Origin: Thermodesulfovibrio sp.
Lineage (GTDB): Bacteria > Nitrospirota > Thermodesulfovibrionia > Thermodesulfovibrionales > JdFR-85
Length of the DNA stretch: 15,007 nucleotides
Direction of reading: 5' to 3'
NCBI GenBank assembly: GCA_027050975.1
Contig: JALUAR010000060.1
Location: 4,382 to 19,388, forward strand
A model generated the notes under the pieces. That model was given only the letters and a program-made list of their open reading frames with translations, was not told the DNA's origin and searched no databases. This document shows, one piece after another, positions 1-6,839 of the stretch. How positions within the stretch are numbered: the first letter of the stretch is position 1; each line of letters opens with the position of its first letter. A program made the translations under genes and the position numbers.

Positions 1-19
1 CCTTAAAACAGTGGTGTTT

Positions 20-35
20 AATGGGTTTTCCCATT
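20..35 (+). promoter_or_regulatory. Hairpin just upstream of the dsrC ribosome binding site
   Basis: Perfect 6-bp inverted repeat AATGGG / CCCATT with a TTTT loop. Two more T-A pairs are possible outside a single mismatch. It lies 13 nt before the AAGGAGG of dsrC, so it would sit in the 5' leader if transcription starts further upstream. It could stabilise the message or be the remnant of an upstream gene's terminator, but there is no T-run after it. Structure is seen; function is inference. Confidence 0.35.
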
Positions 36-62
36 CAAAAATCAAAATAAGGAGGTTTAGAG

Positions 63-398
63 ATGGCAACTATTGAATTCCAGGGTAAGCAGATTGAGGT
101 TGATGAAGAGGGTTATCTTCAGAACCTTGATGACTGGACTCCAGAGCTTGCCAACTTCATGGCTCAGCAGGATGGCCTTGAGTTGACTGATGAGCACTGG
201 GAAATCATCAACTTCCTCAGAGATTACTATCAGAAATATCAGATTGCACCCATGATCAAGATCCTGGTTAAGGAGATCAAGAAGACCATGGGTCCGGACA
301 AGGGTAACACCAAGTATCTCTACCAGTTATTCCCCGATGGTCCTGCAAAGCAGGCATGTAGATATGCAGGTCTGCCAAAGCCAACTGGTTGTGTATAA
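63..398 (+). CDS. dsrC: DsrC, sulfur-carrier protein for dissimilatory sulfite reductase
   Basis: The 111-aa product is a DsrC/TusE family protein. DsrC takes the sulfur intermediate from DsrAB as a trisulfide between its two C-terminal cysteines, and DsrMKJOP is thought to reduce it. Seen here: the mobile C-terminal arm with both cysteines, Cys99 and penultimate Cys110, 11 residues apart (ACRYAGLPKPTGCV). That marks a true DsrC rather than a TusE or RspA paralogue with one or no cysteine. The N-terminal half has the family FQGKQIEVDEEGYL start and a DEHWEIINFLRDYY segment. The ATG at 63 follows a strong AAGGAGG (49-55) with 7-nt spacing, which fits a highly expressed protein. dsrMKJOP follows in the same direction after one small gene. 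No anomaly is visible. Confidence 0.97.
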   Translation: MATIEFQGKQIEVDEEGYLQNLDDWTPELANFMAQQDGLELTDEHWEIINFLRDYYQKYQIAPMIKILVKEIKKTMGPDKGNTKYLYQLFPDGPAKQACRYAGLPKPTGCV

Positions 399-441
399 GA
401 GACCAGATCCTTTTACAGTCTCCTCATCGGGTAGGGGAGGG
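399..441 (+). other. Weak stem-loop region in the dsrC 3' untranslated region
   Basis: GAGAC (399-403) can pair with GTCTC (418-422) around a 14-nt loop. An overlapping alternative pairs CCTC (422-425) with GAGG (437-440). No T-run follows, so it is not a convincing intrinsic terminator. It could protect the 3' end of a separately abundant dsrC transcript. The pairing is seen; the role is speculative. Confidence 0.2.
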
Positions 442-476
442 CTTATAACTCTCATAACTTAATTAAATTTAACATA

Positions 477-513
477 CCATGGTTGGCTCCTCTCAGAAAG
501 GGGTCAACCATGG
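477..513 (+). promoter_or_regulatory. Strong 15-bp RNA hairpin between dsrC and the RsbRD-like gene
   Basis: Bases 477-491 pair with 499-513 over 15 positions, two of them G-U, around a 7-nt CTCAGAA loop. The outer nine pairs, CCATGGTTG / CAACCATGG, are perfect. No T-run follows, so this is not a standard Rho-independent terminator. The first in-frame ATG of the downstream gene (479) is buried in the 5' arm, which argues that translation begins at 542. Possible roles are a processing or stability element separating dsrC mRNA from the rest, or a protein-binding leader site. Confidence 0.6.
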
Positions 514-541
514 CGATAATCTTACTTTACACCCTAAAACT

Positions 542-1078
542 ATGGAACTGAGAGACCTTTTACAGGACAGAAGAGAGGTCATACTGAGGAGATGGTTTGA
601 TGTCATAATCAAGACCTATCCTGAGGAGACTTCTCGATTCCTGCAGAAGGAGAAGGATCAGTTCGCCAATCCTGTGGGACATGCAATATCTGAAGGTATC
701 TCCGGGGTGTATGAGCAACTCTTTGGGGAGATTCAGCCAGAAGAGGTTACACCATTTCTTGACAGAGTCATCAGAATCAGGGCAATTCAGGAATTTACAC
801 CCTCACAGGCTATAGGTTTTATGTTCCTTTTAAAAGATGTTATCAGACAAGAGCTTGGGGAGGAGATTCAAAAGGCCGGCATAGCAAAACAGCTTGTTGA
901 AATCGAATCAAAAATAGATAAACTTGCATTAATGGCCTTTGATATTTATATGCAATGCAGGGAAAAGATTTATGAGTTGAAGGCTACCGAGATGAGGAAC
1001 ATGACCTATAAGCTCCTGGAGAGGGCTAATCTGTTGAAAGAGATTGATGACGGCTCTGACCAAAATGATTTGCCCTGA
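542..1078 (+). CDS. RsbRD N-terminal-like (RsbT co-antagonist type) small protein in the dsr locus
   Basis: The product is a 178-aa all-helical protein without membrane segments. It resembles the RsbRD N-terminal domain family: start MELRDLLQDRREVILRRWFD, a central KDQFANPVG, then FTPSQAIGFMFLLKDVIR and the end helix YMQCREKIYELKATEMRN. In full-length RsbR proteins a globin-like domain of this type is fused to a STAS domain; here it stands alone. From memory, stand-alone copies occur beside dsrMKJOP in other sulfate reducers, but I could not check this. Its job is unproven; a sensory or assembly role for the Dsr complex is inference. An in-frame ATG at 479 would add 21 residues but lies inside the hairpin and lacks a Shine-Dalgarno, and those residues look unlike the family. 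The ATG at 542 also has no clear Shine-Dalgarno. dsrM starts 84 nt after the stop. Confidence 0.8.
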   Translation: MELRDLLQDRREVILRRWFDVIIKTYPEETSRFLQKEKDQFANPVGHAISEGISGVYEQLFGEIQPEEVTPFLDRVIRIRAIQEFTPSQAIGFMFLLKDVIRQELGEEIQKAGIAKQLVEIESKIDKLALMAFDIYMQCREKIYELKATEMRNMTYKLLERANLLKEIDDGSDQNDLP

Positions 1079-1162
1079 AAAGTTTTTATTGTGTTTCTTA
1101 GATGTTTGAAATGTTGGCGACTCACAGGAGAAATTTAAGTATAATGTAAGGAGGTTTTGTAA

Positions 1163-2209
1163 ATGGGTGCCTTGTTTTCCTTCGGAGTAGTAATAGCCCT
1201 TGTGATTATAGCCCTTGTTGGGGTCAAGGGCGCTCACCTGCAGGCTCTGTTCGGTGTGGTTATCCCCTATGCTGCTGTGGTAACATTCTTTATCGGTCTG
1301 ATTTATCGTGTTGTGAAGTGGGGAAAGTCACCCGTACCGTTTCATATCCCCACTACCTGTGGCCAGCAAAAATCCCTTCCCTGGATCAAACACAACAAGT
1401 TAGAGAGTCCTGCCACAGGTAAAGAGGTTTTCTTGAGAATGGTTCTGGAGGTGCTGCTGTTCAGGTCACTCTTCAGAAACCTCAAGATGCAACGCAGTGG
1501 CGACAGGGTTGTATACGGGTCTGCGAAGTGGCTCTGGCTTGCTGGTATCGTATTTCATTACTCTTTCCTTATTGTTCTGATCAGACATCTCCGTCTGTTT
1601 ACCAATCCTGTTCCTTCATTTGTTAGTCTTATCGAAAGTGTTGACGGCTTCCTCCAGATAGGGGTACCTAACCTTATGATGACTGGCGTGGTTCTGCTGG
1701 CTGCTGTGACCTATCTTTTCCTCAGAAGGATTTACATACCTCAGGTTAGGTACATATCCCTACCAGCCGATTACTTCCCTCTCTTTCTCATAATGGCGAT
1801 TGCTGCAACGGGAATCCTCATGAGGTACTTTATCAGAGTGGATATAGTCAAGGTTAAGGAACTGACCACAGGGTTAGCACGGCTGAGTCCGACCGTGCCC
1901 GATGGTATCGGCTCCATATTCTATATCCACATCTTTCTGGTAAGTACCCTGTTTGCATACTTCCCCTTCAGTAAGTTGGTACATCTTGGTGGAATATTCC
2001 TCAGTCCTACAAGAAATCTGGCAAACAACAGTCGTATGGTAAGGCATGTTAACCCCTGGAACTACGATGTCAAGGTGCACACCTACGAGGAGTATGAGGA
2101 GGAGTTCAGGGATAAGATGATATCAGTTGGAATACCGGTTGAGAAGAATCCACCTGCTGAAGAGAATAAAACTGAAGAAGCATCAGAAGAAAGCGAGGGA
2201 AAGGAGTAA
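1163..2209 (+). CDS. dsrM: DsrM, membrane cytochrome b subunit of DsrMKJOP
   Basis: The 348-aa product belongs to the NarI-like cytochrome b family and passes electrons between the menaquinone pool and DsrK. Six hydrophobic segments are visible at about residues 5-22, 28-50, 124-142, 172-188, 204-222 and 252-270. Candidate haem b ligands are His132 and His142 in the third segment and His256 and His274 around the sixth. The family's SPTRNLANNSRM stretch follows the last helix, and a Glu-rich charged tail ends the protein, presumably on the cytoplasmic side towards DsrK. The ATG at 1163 has AAGGAGG at 1148-1154, 8 nt away. dsrK starts 4 nt after the stop, with its Shine-Dalgarno immediately ahead of this stop codon, so the two are translationally coupled. 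Confidence 0.95.
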   Translation: MGALFSFGVVIALVIIALVGVKGAHLQALFGVVIPYAAVVTFFIGLIYRVVKWGKSPVPFHIPTTCGQQKSLPWIKHNKLESPATGKEVFLRMVLEVLLFRSLFRNLKMQRSGDRVVYGSAKWLWLAGIVFHYSFLIVLIRHLRLFTNPVPSFVSLIESVDGFLQIGVPNLMMTGVVLLAAVTYLFLRRIYIPQVRYISLPADYFPLFLIMAIAATGILMRYFIRVDIVKVKELTTGLARLSPTVPDGIGSIFYIHIFLVSTLFAYFPFSKLVHLGGIFLSPTRNLANNSRMVRHVNPWNYDVKVHTYEEYEEEFRDKMISVGIPVEKNPPAEENKTEEASEESEGKE

Positions 2210-2213
2210 GGCC

Positions 2214-3848
2214 ATGGCAAAACCAAAGTCTACAAAAACACCAAAACCAGATGAACTCTCAAAGATAGACTACAGGCCACCAGAGAAGCAGTGGATGGAG
2301 GTGCCTGTAGAGTTCAAGCCCGGCACCTACTGTTATGGTGCCAGACCCAAATACTTAGAAGAGGTTGGTTTTCCCAATCCCAGAGAATGGCAGCCCTATG
2401 AGGATGACTGGAAACTGCCGGATAACTGGAAGGATATTGTTTTAGAGGGTATTGATGACAGGCTGAAGAAGTACCGCTCTTTCCGTCTATTCATGGATAT
2501 CTGTGTAAGGTGTGGAGCCTGTGCAGATAAATGTCATTTCTACATTGGTTCCGGCGATCCCAAGAACATGCCCGTGCTGAGAGCAGAGCTTATGAGGTCT
2601 GTCTACAGAAAGTACTTTACGGCAAGCGGAAAGTTGCTGGGAAAAAAGGCCGGTGCCAGAGAACTCACAATGGATGTTTTCAAGGAATGGTGGTATTATT
2701 TCTATCAGTGCACCGAATGTAGAAGATGCTCTGTCTTCTGTCCCTATGGAATAGATACCGCAGAGATTACCATAATGGCCAGAGAGATAATCAATCTGCT
2801 CGGTTGCAATACTGACTGGATTGCCGGTCCTGTGGCAAACTGTTATCACAAAGGCAATCATCTCGGTCTCGAGCCCCATACAATCCAGAGCAATATCGAG
2901 ATGATGTGTGATGATATAGAGGAGATAACAGGTATACGTATTGAACCGACCTTCAATAGAAAGGGTGCAGAAATCCTCTTTGTTACCCCTTCGGGTGATC
3001 TCTTTGGAATTCCGGGTGTTTATACCTGTATGGGGTATCTGATGCTCTTCCATGAACTCGGACTGGATTATACCTGGAGTACTTATGCTTCAGAGGGTGG
3101 TAACTTCGGATTCTTTACATCCAATGAGATGGCCAAGAGGCTTCACTATAAGATTTACGCTGAGGCCAAAAGGCTTGGTGTGAAATGGATCCTGGGCGGT
3201 GAATGTGGCCACATGTGGAGGCTGATCCATCAGTATCTTGACACATGGTGGGGACCGGCTGATTTCTTGGAGGTTCCCAAATCACCCATTACAGGAACTG
3301 TATTTGAACATGCCAAGTCCACAAAGATGGTTCATGTGGTAGAATTTACCGCAGACCTGATAAGACATGGCAAGATCAAGCTTGATCCAAGCAGGAATGA
3401 CCACCTCAGAGTCACCTTCCATGACTCCTGTAACACCTCAAGAGGAATGGGAATATTTGAGGAGCCCAGATACGTCCTCAAACATGTGGTAAATCACTTT
3501 TATGAAATGCCAGAGAACACTATCAGGGAAAAGACCTTCTGCTGTGGAAGCGGATCTGGACTCAATGCCAGTGAGAATATGGAACTGAGGATGAGGGGAG
3601 GCTTTCCAAGGGCAAATGCCGTCAAATATGTTAATGAGAAGTATGGCGTTAACATGCTTGCAAATATATGTGCCATTGACAGGGCTGCACTTACCACCCT
3701 GATGCAGTACTGGGTTCCAGAAGTGGAGGTCTGCGGAGTCCATGAACTTGTTGGCAATGCCCTTGTAATGACAGGTGAGAAGGAACGTACTATGGACCTC
3801 CGCTTAGAAGACTTGCCTGGAAAGGAGGAGGAAGAGGAAGATGTATGA
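2214..3848 (+). CDS. dsrK: DsrK, HdrD-like iron-sulfur subunit that acts on DsrC
   Basis: The 544-aa cytoplasmic protein is related to the HdrD catalytic subunit of heterodisulfide reductase. It is thought to reduce (or oxidise) the DsrC disulfide/trisulfide at a special [4Fe-4S] cluster. Two ferredoxin-type sites are complete: Cys97, 100, 103, 107 (CVRCGACADKC) and Cys166, 169, 172, 176 (CTECRRCSVFC). The CCG-type catalytic region shows Cys331 (GGECGHMWR), Cys406, the Cys443-Cys444-Gly pair and Cys486. Length is usual for DsrK. The open frame continues upstream into dsrM, but the ATG at 2214 is chosen because AAGGAG (2201-2206) lies 7 nt before it and the upstream stretch is just dsrM read out of frame. 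The last 8 nt overlap dsrJ. Confidence 0.96.
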   Translation: MAKPKSTKTPKPDELSKIDYRPPEKQWMEVPVEFKPGTYCYGARPKYLEEVGFPNPREWQPYEDDWKLPDNWKDIVLEGIDDRLKKYRSFRLFMDICVRCGACADKCHFYIGSGDPKNMPVLRAELMRSVYRKYFTASGKLLGKKAGARELTMDVFKEWWYYFYQCTECRRCSVFCPYGIDTAEITIMAREIINLLGCNTDWIAGPVANCYHKGNHLGLEPHTIQSNIEMMCDDIEEITGIRIEPTFNRKGAEILFVTPSGDLFGIPGVYTCMGYLMLFHELGLDYTWSTYASEGGNFGFFTSNEMAKRLHYKIYAEAKRLGVKWILGGECGHMWRLIHQYLDTWWGPADFLEVPKSPITGTVFEHAKSTKMVHVVEFTADLIRHGKIKLDPSRNDHLRVTFHDSCNTSRGMGIFEEPRYVLKHVVNHFYEMPENTIREKTFCCGSGSGLNASENMELRMRGGFPRANAVKYVNEKYGVNMLANICAIDRAALTTLMQYWVPEVEVCGVHELVGNALVMTGEKERTMDLRLEDLPGKEEEEEDV

Positions 3849-4242
3849 TGGTGGAAAGATAATTACCGGGATAATAATATTTCTGCTCTTTGCTACCTTC
3901 CCCTTTTATTACAATATCGGGAAGGCCAATGTTAAGCCTGATCCAAAGCTGGACACACCAGTAATCAAGCAGTTGGCGGAAAAGAAGTGTGTTGAGTCCA
4001 AAGAGTATATGAGGGCGAATCATATGCAGATATTAGATGACTGGAGGAACATGGCCCTCAGAGAGGCTAAGAGAACCTACAGGAATGCCGAGGGTAAACT
4101 CTTTGAGATCAGTCTGCAGAACACCTGTATGAAGTGCCACTCCAACAAGAACAAGTTCTGTGACGAGTGTCATAAGTATGCCAATGTCAAACCATACTGC
4201 TGGGATTGTCACTTTGTAAAAGAGGGAGGAGCGGCAAAATGA
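3841..4242 (+). CDS. dsrJ: DsrJ, periplasmic triheme cytochrome c
   Basis: The 133-aa protein has an uncleaved-looking N-terminal membrane anchor (residues 7-25) and three haem c motifs: CMKCH (96-100), CDECH (107-111) and CWDCH (120-124). DsrJ is the periplasmic cytochrome of the Dsr complex, and one haem in the family has an unusual Cys axial ligand. Cys50 (EKKCVESKEYMR) is the only Cys outside the haem motifs and so the candidate for that ligand; His61 is the candidate for another. The length matches the family. The ATG overlaps the 3' end of dsrK by 8 nt, after a GGAGGAGGAAGAGG purine stretch that can act as Shine-Dalgarno. The stop codon overlaps the dsrO start. Confidence 0.95.
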   Translation: MYDGGKIITGIIIFLLFATFPFYYNIGKANVKPDPKLDTPVIKQLAEKKCVESKEYMRANHMQILDDWRNMALREAKRTYRNAEGKLFEISLQNTCMKCHSNKNKFCDECHKYANVKPYCWDCHFVKEGGAAK

Positions 4243-5036
4243 GTATGGATAGAAGAGAGTTTCTTAAGTTTATCGGATTGGCCGGCTTAGGCCTTGGAAT
4301 AGGAGCATCAGCTACAGGCTGGATATTCAGCCGTGGCCTGGAGGCATCTGAGTACATACCACCACCTGGTGCTCTTACTGCAAAAAGGTGGGCAATGGTG
4401 GTTGACTTGAGTAAGTTCAAGACAGAAGAGGATTACCAGAGGGTGATTGATGCATGTCATAAAATTCACAATGTTCCTGATTTTGGTAATCCCAAGGATG
4501 AGATCAAATGGATCTGGACAGACACATATGAGCATACCTTTCCTGGCCAGGAAAACAAGTTTCTCCCAAAGGAGTTCGAGGAAAAACCTTTCTTTCTCCT
4601 GTGCAATCACTGTGATAATGCACCATGTGTCAGGGTATGCCCCACAAAGGCCACCTTTAAAAGGTCTGACGGCATAACCATGCAGGATTATCACAGATGT
4701 ATCGGATGCCGTTTCTGTATGGCTGCTTGCCCTTACGGTGCCAGAAGCTTCAACTGGAGAGATCCCAGACCCTTTATTAAGGAGATAGATCCCACTTATC
4801 CTACCAGAACAAAGGGTGTTGTAGAAAAATGTACATACTGCGTAGAACGTCTTGCAAAGGGGCTCCAACCGAAATGTGTTGAGGTCTCAAATGGTGGGCT
4901 TATATTTGGAGATCTTGCCGATCCCAATTCGGAGGTGAGAAGAATCCTGAACACACATTTTAGTCTGCGTCGTAAGGCTGAGTTGGGCACAGGACCAAGT
5001 GTGTTTTACATAATAGGAGGTGAAGAAGATGTTTGA
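4239..5036 (+). CDS. dsrO: DsrO, Tat-exported periplasmic ferredoxin-like subunit
   Basis: The 265-aa protein begins with a twin-arginine signal (DRREFLKFIG followed by a hydrophobic stretch to about residue 30), so the folded iron-sulfur protein is exported. Cysteine groups are Cys122, 125, 130, 134 (CNHCDNAPCVRVC), Cys154, 157, 160, 164 (CIGCRFCMAAC) and Cys198, 201, 213 (CTYC...PKC). Where related NrfC/HybA-type proteins have a fourth Cys after CVEV, this one has Ser217 (CVEVSNGG), so the third site has only three of the expected ligands. Cys73 lies in the conserved ACHKIHNVP stretch. DsrO probably wires DsrJ to the quinone-reactive DsrP. The ATG at 4239 overlaps the dsrJ TGA (ATGA) and has GGGAGGAG 8 nt upstream. 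It overlaps dsrP by 8 nt. Confidence 0.95.
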   Translation: MSMDRREFLKFIGLAGLGLGIGASATGWIFSRGLEASEYIPPPGALTAKRWAMVVDLSKFKTEEDYQRVIDACHKIHNVPDFGNPKDEIKWIWTDTYEHTFPGQENKFLPKEFEEKPFFLLCNHCDNAPCVRVCPTKATFKRSDGITMQDYHRCIGCRFCMAACPYGARSFNWRDPRPFIKEIDPTYPTRTKGVVEKCTYCVERLAKGLQPKCVEVSNGGLIFGDLADPNSEVRRILNTHFSLRRKAELGTGPSVFYIIGGEEDV

Positions 5037-6201
5037 GAAGGCTTTAGTCGGTAGCAGAAGATACTGGACACTGGTATTTGTCCTCCTTGGAATAATTGGT
5101 ATCGGGTTCCTTGTGTACCTAAAGCAGTTAAGTTACGGTTTGGGTATTACGGGCATGAGCAGAGATGTTTCATGGGGATTCTATATTTCTCAGTTTACCT
5201 TTCTTGTTGGAGTAGCAGCCTCTGCTGTCATGCTTGTTATCCCTTACTATCTGCATAATTACAAGAAGTTTAGCAAGATTATAATTCTGGGTGAGTTTCT
5301 TGCGGTCTCTGCCGTTACCATGTGTATACTCTTCATCTTCGTTGATATGGGACAGCCAATGAGGATCATGAATGTTCTGCTTCATCCAACACCGAACTCC
5401 ATTCTTTTCTGGGATTCTGTGGTGCTGTCAGGCTATCTCCTTCTTAACATTGTAATAGGCTGGACCACACTTCAGGCAGAATGGAAGGACGCACCGCCGC
5501 CCAAATGGGTAAAACCGCTTGTTTATCTTTCGATTCCCTGGGCAATAAGTATCCATACGGTTACGGCCTTTATTTACGCCGGCCTGCCAGGCAGACACTT
5601 CTGGCTCAGTGCTATTATGGCTGCACGATTTCTTGCTTCAGCCTTTGCATCAGGGCCAGCACTGCTGATACTGCTTGCATTGTTGCTCAGGAAATACACC
5701 AAATTTGATCCGGGTAGAGAACCCATCCTGGCAGTTAGTAAGATTGTTGCTTATGCAATGACTGCCAACGTCTTCTTCCTGTTACTTGAGCTGTTTACTG
5801 CTCTGTACAGTGGCATCCCCGGACACAGACACTCCTTTGAGTATCTCTTCCTGGGGCTTGAAGGACATGGCAAGCTTGTTCCTCTGATGTGGATCTCTGT
5901 GTTTCTTGCCCTTGGTGCACTGTTCCTTCTCATTATTCCTACAACGAGAAGGCATGAGAAAACACTTACATGGGCCTGCATAATGGTCTTTATCTCACTG
6001 TGGATTGACAAAGGCTTCGGTCTGGTAATCGGTGGATTTGTGCCTAACCCGTTCGAGAAGGTTTTTGAGTACTGGCCAACTCTGCCAGAGTTTATAATCA
6101 GTATTGCAGTGTGGGCCGTTGGATTTCTGATCCTGACGGTACTTTACAAGATCGTAATCTCTGTAAGAGAGAGCGTAGGCCCTGGGGAGCCTGCACATTA
6201 A
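5029..6201 (+). CDS. dsrP: DsrP, NrfD-type quinone-interacting membrane subunit
   Basis: The 390-aa polytopic protein of the NrfD/PsrC family has about ten hydrophobic segments, starting at residue 14 (TLVFVLLGIIGIGFLVYL) and ending near residue 375. NrfD proteins bind quinol without haem and pass electrons to a periplasmic ferredoxin-like partner, here DsrO. Family stretches include DVSWGFYISQFTFLVGVA, the VDMGQPMR loop after the third helix, and the WIDKGFGLVIGGFVPNP end region. The ATG at 5029 is preceded by AGGAGG (5015-5020) with 8-nt spacing; an in-frame GTG at 5020 overlaps that Shine-Dalgarno and is unlikely. The gene overlaps dsrO by 8 nt and is the last of the operon. Confidence 0.95.
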   Translation: MFEKALVGSRRYWTLVFVLLGIIGIGFLVYLKQLSYGLGITGMSRDVSWGFYISQFTFLVGVAASAVMLVIPYYLHNYKKFSKIIILGEFLAVSAVTMCILFIFVDMGQPMRIMNVLLHPTPNSILFWDSVVLSGYLLLNIVIGWTTLQAEWKDAPPPKWVKPLVYLSIPWAISIHTVTAFIYAGLPGRHFWLSAIMAARFLASAFASGPALLILLALLLRKYTKFDPGREPILAVSKIVAYAMTANVFFLLLELFTALYSGIPGHRHSFEYLFLGLEGHGKLVPLMWISVFLALGALFLLIIPTTRRHEKTLTWACIMVFISLWIDKGFGLVIGGFVPNPFEKVFEYWPTLPEFIISIAVWAVGFLILTVLYKIVISVRESVGPGEPAH

Positions 6202-6208
6202 CGACATC

Positions 6209-6238
6209 AAGCCCCTCCCTCATGGGAGGGGCTTTTTT
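6209..6238 (+). terminator. Rho-independent terminator of the dsrMKJOP operon
   Basis: An 11-bp perfect stem AAGCCCCTCCC / GGGAGGGGCTT (6209-6219 with 6224-6234) has a TCAT loop and an overlapping T6 run (6233-6238). It starts 8 nt after the dsrP stop. The stem is GC-rich and unambiguous, and separates the dsr operon from the selenoprotein gene. Confidence 0.95.
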
Positions 6239-6383
6239 ATTTCAACTTTATTGCAGATAAAAACCTGTCCCTGTATCACTCCAAAATCATTTATCTCCAT
6301 CCCTGAACTTGCTATTCATATTTTCTTCACAACAGTATGATTAAATATTTACAAAGTATCATTATGGGAAAGGAGTTGATAGG

Positions 6384-6833
6384 GTGAAAAAACAGAAGAA
6401 AGGGAAGAAAGGTACTGCGCAGAGTTCTGGTAAAAAGGGGCTATGGGTTGCGGTTATATTTGGAGGGATTATCCTTGCGCTTTTGTTTGCAGGGGTAGAC
6501 CCTTTCAGTAAGCCTCAAGGTAAAACCAAATCCTTTTATGTTAAAGGCGGGGAGACACGACCTGTACTTGATCCTGCACAGTTTACAGGAATGACAAGGG
6601 CCGCTTATGCTGCTGCCAAGAGGTATCCACAGATACTGGATCAGGTGTATTGCTATTGTGAATGTGACCAGCCACCATTTAATCATGTAAGTCTGTTAAG
6701 TTGCTTTGTTGAAACACACGGCGCTGGCTGACTACTCTGTCAGGAGGAGGCCCTGAGGGCCGCCCAGCTTTACTCACAGGAAAAGTCGATCGAAGAGATC
6801 AAGGCAACTATAGACAGGGAGTTTGGCAGGTAA
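6384..6833 (+). CDS. CYCXC/PCYCGC-type membrane-anchored selenoprotein (in-frame UGA at codon 116)
   Basis: The frame opens at a GTG with AAAGGAG (6369-6375) 8 nt upstream. A Lys-rich start and one membrane segment (residues 19-38) anchor the protein outside the cytoplasm. Then come Cys90, 92 and 94 (YCYCEC), Cys107 (LLSCF) and HGAG followed by UGA at 6729-6731. Past the UGA the same frame runs 33 more codons (LLCQEEALRAAQLYSQ...) to a TAA at 6831-6833. As I recall the family, this tail matches its usual end, and members carry Cys at the UGA position to form CxxC before Q-EAL. Sec116 would give UxxC with Cys119, giving 149 residues. A G-C hairpin sits 17-33 nt after the UGA. Redox function is likely; substrate unknown. 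The alternative is a nonsense-mutated pseudogene. From memory, the NCBI family name is 'CYCXC family (seleno)protein'. Confidence 0.85.
6746..6764 (+). promoter_or_regulatory. Candidate bacterial SECIS hairpin
   Basis: The perfect 5-bp stem GGCCC / GGGCC (6749-6753 with 6757-6761) has a UGA triloop. It is extended by two G-C pairs (6746-6747 with 6763-6764) across one A/G mismatch. The loop starts 23 nt after the Sec UGA, within the spacing known for bacterial SECIS elements (the E. coli fdhF loop is about 18-22 nt away). The second loop base is G, as bacterial SECIS models ask, but the common GGU loop is not obvious. The loop's TGA is out of the reading frame. Confidence 0.6.
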
Positions 6834-6839
6834 CAAAGA

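Noticed and set aside
479..541. ATG at 479 as start of the RsbRD-like gene
   Set aside because: It lies in the 5' arm of a 15-bp hairpin, has no Shine-Dalgarno, and the added 21 residues look unlike the family start.
1140..1145. TATAAT just before dsrM as a promoter -10
   Set aside because: Transcription would start around 1152, inside the AAGGAGG Shine-Dalgarno (1148-1154), and no -35 lies at proper spacing (TTGGCG is 20 nt away). More likely chance.
2127..2213. N-terminal extension of DsrK upstream of 2214
   Set aside because: It is the dsrM coding end read in another frame; the ATG at 2214 has its own well-spaced Shine-Dalgarno.
1874..3757. Long antisense frames inside dsrM and dsrK
   Set aside because: They are shadows of strongly conserved coding sequence, without their own ribosome sites or recognisable domains.
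6384..6731. Reading the 6384 gene as a simple 115-aa protein or a nonsense pseudogene
   Set aside because: The conserved tail with Cys119 continues in frame past the UGA to a TAA, and a SECIS-like hairpin sits at the right distance. A pseudogene is not fully excluded.
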